Source of the DNA: Plicaturopsis crispa FD-325 SS-3
Lineage: Eukaryota > Basidiomycota > Agaricomycetes > Amylocorticiales > Amylocorticiaceae
Length of the DNA: 64,000 nucleotides
NCBI GenBank assembly: GCA_000827205.1
Contig: KN832574.1
Coordinates: 62,001-126,000 of the forward strand
Direction: 5' to 3'
Position numbers and translations under genes: made by a program. Below the pieces are notes generated by a model. It was not told the DNA's origin. It saw only the letters and a list, made by a program, of their open reading frames with translations, and made no database searches. Shown here in pieces: positions 23,873 to 34,390 of the stretch. Position 1 is the stretch's first letter. Every line of letters starts with the position of its first letter.

Positions 23873-24537
23873 TCAGAGGCCCAGAGCGAGGAGCGTCAGG
23901 GTAAAGGCGAGGGACTTGAGCAGCCCGCCGACGTCAACCAACCTGCCGGATGGTAGTCAGCAACAAGTAATCAAGTCGTGGCCAAAAAACCCACAGAACA
24001 GCGACGAGCTTAAGAACGCCAGCCAGGAGGTGCTCTACATCCTTCAGCACAACGCTGAGCGCCAAGTCGAGGCCTGGGAGCAGAACGACTACTCCGGGGA
24101 AGGCGGCGACGGGGGAGACCGACGTCGAGATGCTCGAGACGACCCCAGCGACGGTGCTCGCGACGGCATTGTTGTCCACCTGCCTACCCTCAATCAGAGA
24201 GCGCTTGTCGAGAGCGGTGAGCGAGGCCGAGGCGGTGTTGAGAGCCGAAGTGAGCTGGGAGACGAGGGGCGCGATGTTCTCGCTGTTTGCCTGGTTGGAA
24301 GCGACCAGAGCGTCTGCACGTAGCCATCGTCAGTAGAAGTCTCTCGACGTGTAGACGAGGCCGTAAGAAACGCCTACCGATCTGCGGGGTGATGCTGCCG
24401 GTAGACGACTGAAGCGTGTTCAAGACGTCCTCGACGTCGGCCGGGGTGGCACGCTTGGTCGCGGGGATGGCGGAGGTGGTGAACACGCCAAACGCCAAGA
24501 CGAACAGGAAAAAGGAAGTGATGCGTGCGGTGAACAT
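23873..24537 (-). CDS. Small secreted hydrophobic protein of unknown function
   Basis: Exons (complement of 23873-23942, 23995-24313, 24378-24537) join in phase to 182 residues. A clear signal peptide (MFTARITSFFLFVLAFGVF, cleavage near TSAIPA) is followed by KR, a possible Kex2 site. The mature part is Ala/Ser/Thr-rich, lacks Cys, has an amphipathic Asn/Ser/Leu segment (ENIAPLVSQLTSALNTASAS), and a hydrophobic C-terminal half with VAAFPGVVVLLPGLDLALS and AFTLTLLALGL at the end. The absence of Cys excludes a hydrophobin. It may be a wall-associated or membrane-anchored surface protein. A TATA box lies about 115 bases upstream. Confidence 0.75.
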
Positions 24538-24651
24538 GGCGAGTAACGTCGAAGTGAAACGGCTTGAGCTTCAAGTTTTCTCGGGGGGCTAACAGCTGGC
24601 GAGTGCGGGGACTTGTCGACTGTTGCCTTTCACTGTCGGACAGGCCTGTCC

Positions 24652-24658
24652 TTTTATA
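24652..24658 (-). promoter_or_regulatory. TATA box of the small secreted protein gene
   Basis: TATAAAA reads on the minus strand about 115 bases upstream of the ATG at 24537, leaving room for a short 5' leader. Confidence 0.45.
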
Positions 24659-26248
24659 CGTTTTGATTTCGCCGCGGTTGGGTTCTGTATGTCGTCAAAA
24701 ATCACCGTAAGTGTCCCACCGATGACGATGGAGGTCAGAAAACATACCTACTGACCAACGTGTCGAGAGGTTGCTTCCACGCGAAGACCCACGGAGTGCG
24801 AAATGCAGCCCATGCGATGTTGGAGGTCCCCGTGCGCACGACAATCTCCGCTCATACGCCGCTTGTTGGGACGAGGACCCGGAGCTGTGTAGCCCCGAAA
24901 ATTTTGAGGGCACCTGTAGCGCGACTCCGTAATTAGATGGCAAAATTTTCGACGACGGCGCCTACCAGCATTGTTTGAGTGGTATTTTCAGCTCGGACGG
25001 GCAGAGCTGACCGCCTTGCAGCGGTTTTACAGCCCCATTGCGGAGAGGTAATTTTGTGTGTGGGGCGTGCGCGCAAGGGCATACTATTTGCGTCATCACG
25101 ATGAACACCGATGCAACACGAGATCGACAACGAGGATGTCGAATTATCGCGCTACGAGCGGCTGTGAACGTACCCTCTGCTCGAATTCTGCCACGGTTGA
25201 ATTGAGCGACGAACGGGGTCTTCCCACGCGTGTCAACGCTCATTAACATCTTTGTCGTCGAGATATAGAAAGAAAAGGCACGCACCAACTCATGACCTCA
25301 GCCTGCATGCCCGTGGTATGCCAAGAGCACGAGCATATAGTGTAAAACGGTGTCGAACGTCTAAGCGATGCGACAGAAGACGCGGAAGAATTGGAACTCT
25401 GCCTAGTTACGACGAGCTGGCGGGGCATGAACGGGCATGTTGAATACTCACGGTGTGCAAAGATGACGCTGAAATGACGAGGGCAATGCAGGTGGCCTGT
25501 CGCGGTACCGTGGAATGCACACTGCGAGGCTTAGGAGGAGATATCAGGGAGCAGACGTCGGAGCAGGAGGATGGCATCCCAAATGCTACATCGAATATCA
25601 TGAGCCGCGGTACTGGTCGAATGCAAAGGGGTTCTTTCTTTGGGGCACATGCCTTTGAAGTGTTCTGTCAAACGTTGAAGCCTTAATTCAGGGTTCGAAG
25701 TTAAGAAAACGCCGGGCGATGTTGAGAACAAGTGCTGCTATCCCTGAGAGCTGTGCAGCCCATGGGAAGAAGGGTCCAGATAGAGATTGCGAGGGCTCTC
25801 CGAGGGGATGAGAACGACAGATGGGTTGATCGAGGATTAAGTGAAATAATGAAATGCGCGGGGATCACGACTGTTTACGCTGTTCCGGTTATTTCAGAAC
25901 AACGAAGTCAATAAGAGAAGAACGACAATACTCTCACCGAATGTTGAAAGCATATTCCACACGTCTTATCGTATCAAATCGTCCCAGGAGTGAGCGTCAA
26001 TCTGCCCCAAACGGCTTACACGAGGACAAGGCGCCCTCGAGCCCCACTGAGTCGAGCCCCACCGAGGCCGATGCTCGGTGGGCGAATTTGCACTCACCAT
26101 GCATCATGTGCGCAGGCCTTGAGGCTGATCACACCACAGATGAACGTGCAACAACGATGCGAGCAAAGATGGCATTCTACATCTATACAGCCTATTACGA
26201 GTCACCTAAAATAATACCGGAAAAATAACGGAGAACACACGTAGCATT
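24659..26248. other. Intergenic stretch without a supported gene
   Basis: No ORF here shows codon bias or motifs, and the antisense frames do not join into exons. A short duplicated phrase (GAGCCCCACTGAGTCGAGCCCCACCGAG near 26038-26065, given here as a unit of about 15 bases) is the only local repeat I noticed. Confidence 0.45.
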
Positions 26249-28640
26249 TTACACCTGGTTGACACTCTGCTCGACTGTCCCCTTTTCTGGCCGATGGGAA
26301 TCGACCTCAGGGTCCTGCACCTGGTCGACGCGGTTGTTCCTGCTCTGATTCAATTCAGACAACTCGACGCCCAGTGCTAATAGCGTTTTTCGACGTTCGT
26401 TCGCGACATCTGCTTCGCTCTCAGGTAGGATAAGGTTCAGGAAGACGGCGATGAATGTCGCAATCACGTAAGACTGCGCATTGATAGTGAATGAGCACCG
26501 CGAAGGTTGGAAAGTAGAGGTCATGAAAACTCACAGTAGACACGATCAACTCGATGGCGTCGAGGAAACCCTGGAGGGCCTGGTTGTCTCCTGCATACGT
26601 GAAGAAATAACTGAACCATGTCGGCACGACGATGGAGGCAACACCGAGGGCGAGCGACGCCGTGAGGATGAAGCGCGAGCGGCGTGTCCACGTAATGTAC
26701 CCGAGTACCCGAATGCCAGACACGACGATGCTTGTAAACAGGTACGTTGTCATTCCCTGGCCAATTTCAAGTCAGTATTTGCGGCCTTCACTGGACAGTG
26801 TGCAGAACGTACCCCGAGCACTGGGCTTGGCATCGCAACGAAAACTGCGCCGAATTTTCCAACAATGCCCATGATGAAGAGCCAGAAGCTTTGGTAAGGA
26901 GGTAGGTCAGTAGCGATAGACAATGTCACCGAAGGAACACATACCAGCAGCAGTAACCGGCCGACCGACTAGCAGTGCGAGTGAGAGAGATAACACCGTT
27001 ATTCTGGTTGATCACATCGGTTAGGATGGCATAGATGAAAAGGGAACTCGAGTAGGCTCACCTGTGCGAATGTCGTGGTAGGGGTCACTGTCGCAAGTGC
27101 ACCTATAAGCGAGTTGAGCCCGTCTGCGAGCACGCCGCCTTGAATACGGGTGTTGAAAACTTTGCCCTCGACCTCGACCTCGCTGACATCGCAAGAGGCA
27201 GTGATGTCTGAGAAATGAAGATCAGCTGAAGGCACGTACAGAAGTATAACCGCAATGCGTACCAGCAATGCACTCGAGGGCAATTGTTATGAGAGTCGCT
27301 ATGAGCGGTAGGACGAGTGTGCCATCGACGGAGAGAGGGAATGTCGTTGTCCAAATGAAGGTGATTCCTGGCGCGGCATCGATGCTGGAACGGTCCCAGT
27401 ATCCCGTGGCAGCAGAGATGATGATGCCCACAATCAAACCGAGGATGACGCTGGCATTCTGTGTAGCACAATCGTATAAACAAGGCATTCTTGGTAACAG
27501 ATAGTATTGAACATACCTTCATGAACGCGCTTCCGAACCTTTCGATTAAGATAATGCTGATAAAAACGGAGAAGCCAAGACCGATGAACTCCGGGCTGCC
27601 CCACGGGAGCGGATGCGGTGCAGAATTCGACGGGCAGTTGACAAAGTCTCCCGTAGTTGGTCGAGCAGCACAACTACCACTTCCACCACTGGTATAGACA
27701 TTGATTAGCATTCAGGTAGCGCCAATGTGGGAAAAAATCACTGACGCCCAGTTGTTCATACCAGCACTGACGAGGTTGATACCGCCAAGCACGAGCACGC
27801 ATCCGGTGACCTGAAAAAGACAGGACGTCGTCAGTTTCGTCGTTGGAAGAAAAGATGGGACATACGCACGATAGGAGGGAAGATCCGGCGCAGAGCTTTT
27901 GGCGGTATAAACGCCATTAAGATCTGGAATAGCGCAGTGACCGCGCAGGTTCCTATAAGCGCACCATATCCCTCGGGGCATGGGAGATGTACACCGTTAG
28001 CGTCGGAGGGGCACGTCCCGCGCTTGTAGCGCAGTGAAACTGCCCGAAGTCAAGTCAGCGCATTTCACGTTATTAGAAAAAAGAACGACATACGGTAGTT
28101 TGTCGCGAGAGGCACGATTCCGAAACTCGTCCCCACAACGCTGATCAGGCCGGTACCGATATAGTACCCGGTGTTCCATATCTTGAAGCGTGTGATCTGG
28201 ACAGCGGTTCCGAACGCACAGAATATGAGCGCCGCCGAGATAACATACTGCTGGTCGGCAGCAGAGAGGTTGGCGCCGCCAGAGCCAGCAAGGATGAGGG
28301 GTGGACTGGTAAGCCCTGCGAGCATGGCGAGGGCATGCTGGAAGCCGAGGAGGATGGCGAGGAGGAAAGGCAGACGGGCGTCGATGGCGAAGAAGGGCGC
28401 TTCGACCTTCCGAGCGCGTTTCGCGGTCAGCCAGGGGATGTTGGGCGTGAACAGTGCTGCGTAGTCGTAGTCGCCCACCCAGGCGTCGCGTGAAAAGAGC
28501 CACCGCGCACGCTGGGGCCACGTAAGTTTAGTTTCCTCGACTGTATGAGGGCCATCGTATGGGAGTGCGGGAGGGGGACTAGAGACCGCCGGAGGAGAGT
28601 GGGTCCGTTTCTCGTCAACGTCGTTGGTGAAGTCAGACAT
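26249..28640 (-). CDS. Nucleobase-ascorbate transporter (NAT/NCS2) purine permease, UapA/UapC-like
   Basis: Ten exons (complement of 26249-26473, 26535-26756, 26813-26888, 26945-27003, 27062-27207, 27263-27458, 27517-27688, 27746-27810, 27870-28039, 28094-28640) join in phase to 625 residues. The diagnostic TM1 Gln-His pair is present (LLGFQHALAML), as is the NAT signature, formed across an intron: TFAQ + NNGVISLTRTASR, i.e. Q-N-x-G-x4-T-R. Also typical are CPEGYGALIGTCAV, FPPIVTGCVLVLGGINL and EFIGLGFSVFISIILIERFG. In characterised fungal members this family imports xanthine and uric acid with H+. The cytosolic C-tail is acidic. It is divergent from a XanA-like dioxygenase gene 575 bases away, which strongly suggests a purine-use pair. 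Confidence 0.95.
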
Positions 28641-29215
28641 GTTGGTTGGGATGAACGTGGGTCGAAGCGCGCTGGCGTTTTTCAAAATCATTTCAGTATT
28701 TAAGCAACTTAGTCGGCGGTAGAGAAAATATGAGGCACCGAAGCGATTCGCGGGGTATCCTGTTCTAGCCGGGCGTGCTTATCTCCCGCGCGGATCTAAA
28801 AGATTGCTGGCATCGCTAAGATATCGCAAGCCAGAAAAAGATACTAGATAGGCATTTGAAGTATTGGTCGCGCTCCAGACCCTGCCAAGTCCAACCTGTT
28901 AAAATTAATGCAAAGTAAAGGTCAGCGATTGACCAGAAGTGTAATTTGCGACGAATGTACTGCTCACCGTTCAGCGTAGGTTCAGCGACGCAGATGGACC
29001 CTGAGACTGTGCTCGAGCATTAGCTGTTGGCTGGCCGGTAGGTAGGTAGGTAGGCGGAGCTCGAGGGGCTTTCGCAAATCCGGCGGCAAAATTTTCGGAA
29101 TTGCCTGCCGGAAAGATAAGATCGAATTGAATAGCCCCTGTCCCCCACCTCCTGACGCATAAACCGGAATTCGCATGTAACGTCGGTCTCCGTATTTCGT
29201 TTTCCCGCCATCGCT
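28641..29215. promoter_or_regulatory. Bidirectional promoter region of the purine permease / xanthine dioxygenase pair
   Basis: The two genes start at 28640 (leftward) and 29216 (rightward). The gap contains several GATA sequences (for example TTATCT-type and AGATAAG near 29113), as expected for nitrogen-controlled fungal genes bound by AreA-like GATA factors. That regulatory reading is inference. A GTAGGTAGGTAGGTAG microsatellite is at about 29038-29054. Confidence 0.5.
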
Positions 29216-30678
29216 ATGCACGTCGTTCCCCTTGAGCATCCGCAAGACAGCAAAGTGTCCTTTGGCGCCGTCGTCGAGGATGTTGATCTCAAAAATCTAA
29301 GCGGTGAGGAGGACACGTTATCAGCTCGAAAGTCACATAATACTCACCTTGACGCGCGCAGATGAGCAATTTGCCGTACTCGAGGATGCACTCTACCGTC
29401 ACAAGGTCCTCGTGCTCAAGGACCAGCAGGAATGCACGCCAGAGATCCAATTCGCACTAACGAACAGGTATGGTTGTGATACCGCCCATGGCTCTCCAGC
29501 TAACCGAGCGACTGCACACCAGATTCGACCCGCAATCCAGATCTTACGGACATGGCAGTACGATGAGGAGAGACGACTCCATCCTGAAAAAAGTATGTGT
29601 AAATCATCCTACAGTCTAGGTCATACGAACTCACCGCGATCCAGGACGGAGTAACAATCCCATCGTGCCCGCAAGTGCAGGTCCTAGGCTCCGGACCCCT
29701 CTCGCAATTTCCGCAATCGACGCTGCCGCACTACGCAGGCATTCGGGACGCAGTGCTCCACCACCCCACGCACCAGTCCTTCCACCGCGACCAGCTAAGC
29801 GCCGAGCAGCTCACGCGCGGCGACACGCGGTTTTACCGCTGGCACATAGACGCCGCCCTATACGACATCCCACCGCCCGTCGTACGTACGCACCATACCC
29901 TAAGCATAACCTCTTACTGACGACGGAAACGCACAGGTCACGACGCTCCTGGGCATCCACACGCCCTCCGGCCCCACGCAAACGATCCGATACGACGACG
30001 GCACTGGCGACACCCTCCCTGCCGCCCCCGGCGCCACCGCCTTTGTCTCCGGTTCCTCCTCCCTCGCCGCCCTCCCCCCACCCCTCCGCGCGCTCGCCCT
30101 GCACTCGCGCGTCGCATACGCCCCGCGCCCGTACACCTTCATCGGCGCCGCGCGCGCGCACGCTACTGGGCTCACGCTGCACGCCGAGGGCCGCGAGCGC
30201 ACGCTGGGGGACTATGAGTGGGCGGAGGACGGGTGCAAGGTGTACCCGATGTGCTGGACGAACCCGCGCACGGGCGAGAAGAGCCTGCAGATTCACGGCG
30301 CGTGCGTGTGGAAGCTGTATCTGCGCGATGGGCCGGATGCAGAGGAGCGCGTCGTGGAGGACCTCGCGGAGGTGCGCAGGATCGTATATGAGTGCGTACA
30401 TTTCTACCTATATACCCCCCTTTGTGGCTGACGATGGCGTGCAGGCTGATGCGACCGGGTATCGCGCCGGAGCGCGTGTACGCGCACGAGTGGTCGGACG
30501 GCGACCTGTGCATATTTTACAACAGATGAGTCTGCGTTTGCACGCTTTCTCGACGAACCACGACGCTGATTATGGACCGTCGGCGAATACAGGTGTGTGG
30601 CACAGCGTGACGGGCCAAGATTTTGGACCCCGGCTTATGCACCAGTGTAATCTCGCTGGCTCGCACGATCCGGAGTAG
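29216..30678 (+). CDS. xanA: Alpha-ketoglutarate-dependent xanthine dioxygenase, XanA-like; last intron donor damaged
   Basis: Exons 29216-29303, 29362-29467, 29523-29592, 29645-29881, 29937-30391 and 30445 onward join in phase. The Fe(II)-binding facial triad is visible as WHIDAALYD (HxD) and a distal VWHSVTG in 30593-30678; the TauD/TfdA-like fold also shows SFGAVVEDVDL at the start and RRDDSILKK. XanA converts xanthine to uric acid using 2-oxoglutarate and O2 in fungi. The neighbouring NAT permease supports this substrate. Oddity: exon 6 should end near 30524 before an intron reaching 30592, but the sequence there is AACAGATGAGT with no GT donor in phase. Straight reading meets TGA at 30527, before the distal His. 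Either rare splicing, a sequence error, or a recently disabled gene. Confidence 0.8.
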
Positions 30679-31053
30679 GGGGAGTGACTTGAAAACTGCA
30701 TTACAGACAGTCAGGATCCTGTCTTAAAGCAAAAGGAGACTGCGTGTCCATGGTGGGCGATACGCGTAAGGTGTGATCTGGGTTGTGCTTACCTGCGTAA
30801 CGTCGATCCCATTCTTTGAGATAGAACGTAAGTATGAGAACAGGGTGAGAGTAAGAGAGCTTTGAGCATACGACGACCCGAGGGACGGTGCCGTGAAAGC
30901 AGGGGAGATGGGAGGGCGCATATTGGCTTCATACCGAGCGCTCGTCCTCGTTCGTTCCACCCTATAAAATAGAAACATTTGTTCAGATTGTCAAATAGAT
31001 AGATCAAAGGACCTTGCTTGCTATGCCCCATCCTGATACACGCCCTAACAACA

Positions 31054-32192
31054 CTATGGCACATCCCCATCCCCCTTCTCCCTCTGCTTCAGCTTTTGCT
31101 TCAGCTTCAGCTTCCGCTTCTCAATCTCCACCTCCATCTCCTCAATAGCATCCTCCAAAACCTCGGTCACCTCTTCTATAATCCCTATAGACAGCCACAT
31201 CACCGCCATAAATACACCAACGTGCCAGCGCCTGTCCCCGGACACTATCCACGACGTAAAAATATCGTCATACCGCCGCCGCGTCTCCCGCTGCGCCGCG
31301 CTCGATTCAAGCTGTGCCCACCAGCCCGTCTCCCGCTGCGTCCCGCCCGTATCCCGTCGTGCCCCGCCCGTCCCACGCTGCGCCTCCCGTGCGCTCCTGC
31401 GGCTCGATGTCAATGAGGTGTAGATGGACTCGCGGCGGGCGCGAGGGGGCGAGGACGGGGGTGTGGAGGGTTGCTGAGGGGGTGGGGACGGCGCCTTCCA
31501 AGGACGGGGAGGAGGCGGTGGGCGAGGGGGTGGACGCGCTGGTTCCTTGTTGGGCTGCGGGGGGCGTTCAGCGGTAGGCGCAGCCGTCTTTGCAGACGCA
31601 GTTTTCGTTTTCGTTTTCGCCTGCGTACGTGCAGAGGCTTTGTCTAGCTTGCTATCATACGCCTTCCTTGTAACCGATCCCTCGGTCAGGCACGCAAACA
31701 CTTACACGCAGACCACCTCGAGAGATGCATATAATACGCACCGTTTCGCCCCATCCCCCAGCGTCTCGTACGCCCTCTTCGCGCGCTCGAACACGGCGCG
31801 GCCCCTCGGGTTGACGTCCGGGTGGTATTGTCTCGCAACCTGTACGATACGATGAAGTCAGTCAGTACCTGCACATGTCGTTTAGATGCGGAAACGCACA
31901 TCGTACCAGCGGGACTAGGGCTTGCGTCCGTGAGCTCAACGTCCATGCAACAGTAAGGCGATTGGGGGCGCACCTTGATATCCTCCAGCGACGCGTCCCT
32001 ATTGGCGTCCAGCATGTCGTACAGCGTCCCCTGTTTCGGGGATGGGTCAGATGCAGGCTTTTCGGTAAAGTACTGGCGCGCGATGCATCGGTGGACATGT
32101 AGCCAGGACCACGTCGGTGGGGGGAGGCGAATGCCGTTTGGTCGACTTGAGTGCGATATCCGCTGTAGCATCTTCGCCGACGCTAGGGACAT
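31054..32192 (-). CDS. Mitochondrial-type J-domain protein 3
   Basis: Exons (complement of 31054-31666, 31742-31839, 31900-31914, 31974-32192) join in phase to 314 residues; 32171 is an alternative start. The leader PPPTWSWLHVHRCIARQYFTE parallels PPLTWTWLHANRHW-RRQYSTE of J protein 1, so the two are close paralogues; both also have a 98-base exon in the same place. The J domain is LYDMLDANRDASLEDIK + SRWYD (15-base exon) + VARQYHPDVNPRG, HPD intact. The C-terminal half is Pro-rich, then a hydrophobic span (HVGVFMAVMWLSIGII) and a charged coiled coil (EEMEVEIEKRKLKLKQK). It may be anchored in the inner membrane. Confidence 0.87.
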
Positions 32193-32627
32193 TCAGCTTG
32201 CATCTAGTAAGTAGTTCTACGATGCCTGTCCGATGCTGGGTGCGCGATGGTATTGGTAGAGAATCGATGACCGACTTCGGTGGCTCAGCGTGCCACGCGT
32301 GGGGCCCACGGCGCACGCTAGTGAACGACTACTTTCACGAGTCGCCTACGGGAGACTATTTGTCAGGCTCAGAGGCGAGCGAGGGTCATATATATGGCGG
32401 GGAATCTACGCGGCAGACGGATACAAATACACGATCGAGACCATATAAAATACTTGGTTTGCTGTAAAGTCCAATGGATAACAAGACAGAGAAGGTTGAA
32501 TGCAAGTCCGAGTCGTGGGTCAAGAGTGCAATCTAGACACAAGAACGACAAAAGGATCGTAGGTTCTAATATTATACGAATAGTGTATAGCGCACCATGA
32601 GGCAAGGAACGATGGGTGGTTTAAAGG

Positions 32628-34390
32628 TTAGAGAAAACGGTTGGAGGAGGCGGCCAGGCCTTTTGCACGACGCAGCATCACGACGTTGGAGGTGAGACTC
32701 GAGAACTACGAGACGGTAAATCGTTAGCAGAGGCTACAAATGGTCGGAAGGAGGAAGACATACCCCGTTCCCGAGGAACACCTCCGCCTTCTCAGCAATC
32801 GCCATGTCCACCGCCATCGCGACATACGACTGCTCCTCATCGAGCACCAGCTCCAAACTGCTCTTCATATCATCCCACCCATCCTCCAACAACTTTTTCT
32901 TCAGCCCCGCCACCCACCACCCCCACCCGTTCGTCAACACATACACGCGCCTCAGCCCCGGGTTCGCCGCGCGCAGCGCCCTCAGCCTCTCCGCGACCTG
33001 CGCGACGCTCGGCAGGCAATGCGCCATATACTCCGCATGGCGGTCCGCGCCCGTCATATTCGCGAGCGCGAGCGCGTCAAGGCGGTCCGGGAGCTCCGGC
33101 GCCTGGTTCACGCCCATGTACGCGGTGCCCCACCCAGCGAGGCGCGGGCAGTGCCGCTTGTAGTCCCCGCGGCGCAGGTGCACGGCGACGAGCCCGTCGA
33201 GCGTGCCCGCGGCGGAGACGTCCATCAGCGCCTTCGCGGAGCGCGGCTGCAGCATCGGGAAGTTGCGCGCGACGGCGGAGTGCACGAGCGGGGACCAGGT
33301 GAATTCGGTGAGGATGGGCGAAGTGATGAGGGAGTCCCAGAGGGAGAGGATGCGCGGCTCGCCGAAGAAGCTGGTTTTTTTTGTCAGTTACCAATGATTC
33401 AGTGTGAATGGGTATGGGGGTTACTTACTACCGGTCGAAGACGACTTGCGAGCTCGAGTCAATCTCGACGCAGCTGTCGGGCACGGCGGCGAGCGTGTCC
33501 ACCCACCAGCGGATCAGCACGTCGCCCTCCGCAGAATGCGGCGCGTCTTTGGAGCTGACAATTCGTCGTCGCGCTGGCGGACATACTTTCTCCCAGTGTT
33601 CTGCGCTGACTGCTGCGCGCGCATTCGCAGAGGGAGGCATGGGGCCGCCGGCCGAGGGCCCAGAAATAAATGCGTTGAGCGGGAGCCGCGGCGGCCGCAG
33701 CGCAAAGTCGTATATTGTGTACGGAAGAGGCGTATGCGACCAGGTATAGTCCTCGAATACGAACGAGCGGTTGGTCCTGTACGCGAGGTAGGACATGAGA
33801 AGACTGCGCGCAGGGGGGGGGGGGGGTAAGTCAATTCGATCGCGTTGGAAAGAATACTACGGGACGCACGTTTCTTGCAGGACATTGTTCAAGCCGTGGC
33901 CCCAGATGTGCCCGGGAAAACGGATGTACATGCCGGCGTCCGGTTGGGAGCTATTGTGCTGCGGAAGGTGGCGCTCGAATTCGCGTATGTCGTTGTAGCT
34001 TGGTGGCACGCCCGACCATAATAGCGCGCATACGAAGAGGAAGGGTATAGAGAGAAGGACAACAATTACGCGTCGGAGGGTGCATAGGTGGAGTAGCGAC
34101 AAGAATATACTGCGCGCACTGCGTCGACGTACGGGACTATGGGATTTGGGCGAGCTGAAGGGTATTCGTGGGGAGTTTTCCGGGTCGTAAAGCAGTCCAT
34201 AGTCCTCCTCATGGGTATATCGCGGCGACGACGAGCGGTTGGAGGAGTCGAGGAGCCTACGTGTGGACTGCCATAGCTTCATTGACTTTGTGTTTGGGTG
34301 GGTATGATTATCGAGGCGGATCCGGGCGTGAACGTGAGGTTTTGGGGGCGAATAAGGATTATGGGGGTGTAGAGACCGTCTACGAAACAT
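32628..34390 (-). CDS. O-fucosyltransferase-like type II membrane protein
   Basis: Exons (complement of 32628-32705, 32764-33370, 33429-33803, 33870-34390) join in phase to 526 residues. A disordered basic N-terminus of about 105 residues is followed by one membrane span (RRVIVVLLSIPFLFVCALLW), typical of a Golgi type II enzyme. The luminal domain has an opening pattern MYIRFPGHIWGHGLNNVLQE, the nucleotide-sugar motif VAVHLRRGDYKRHCPRLAGW (HxRxGD), and the closing SSLTSNVVMLRR, all features of the GDP-fucose protein O-fucosyltransferase superfamily. Acceptor substrates in agaricomycetes are unknown. The first intron contains 13 consecutive C residues on the coding strand near its 3' end. Confidence 0.85.

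Noticed and set aside
29665-30678. Single long frame across the xanthine dioxygenase exons
   Set aside because: It is Pro/Arg-rich and in the wrong frame for the Fe-binding motif; it is a shadow of the real exons.
32740-33558. 272-codon plus-strand frame opposite the O-fucosyltransferase gene
   Set aside because: The minus strand has phase-consistent exons and the HLRRGD motif; the plus frame is a compositional shadow.
33817-33830. Run of 13 G
   Set aside because: It lies in an intron of the O-fucosyltransferase gene as the polypyrimidine tract on the coding strand; not a separate feature.
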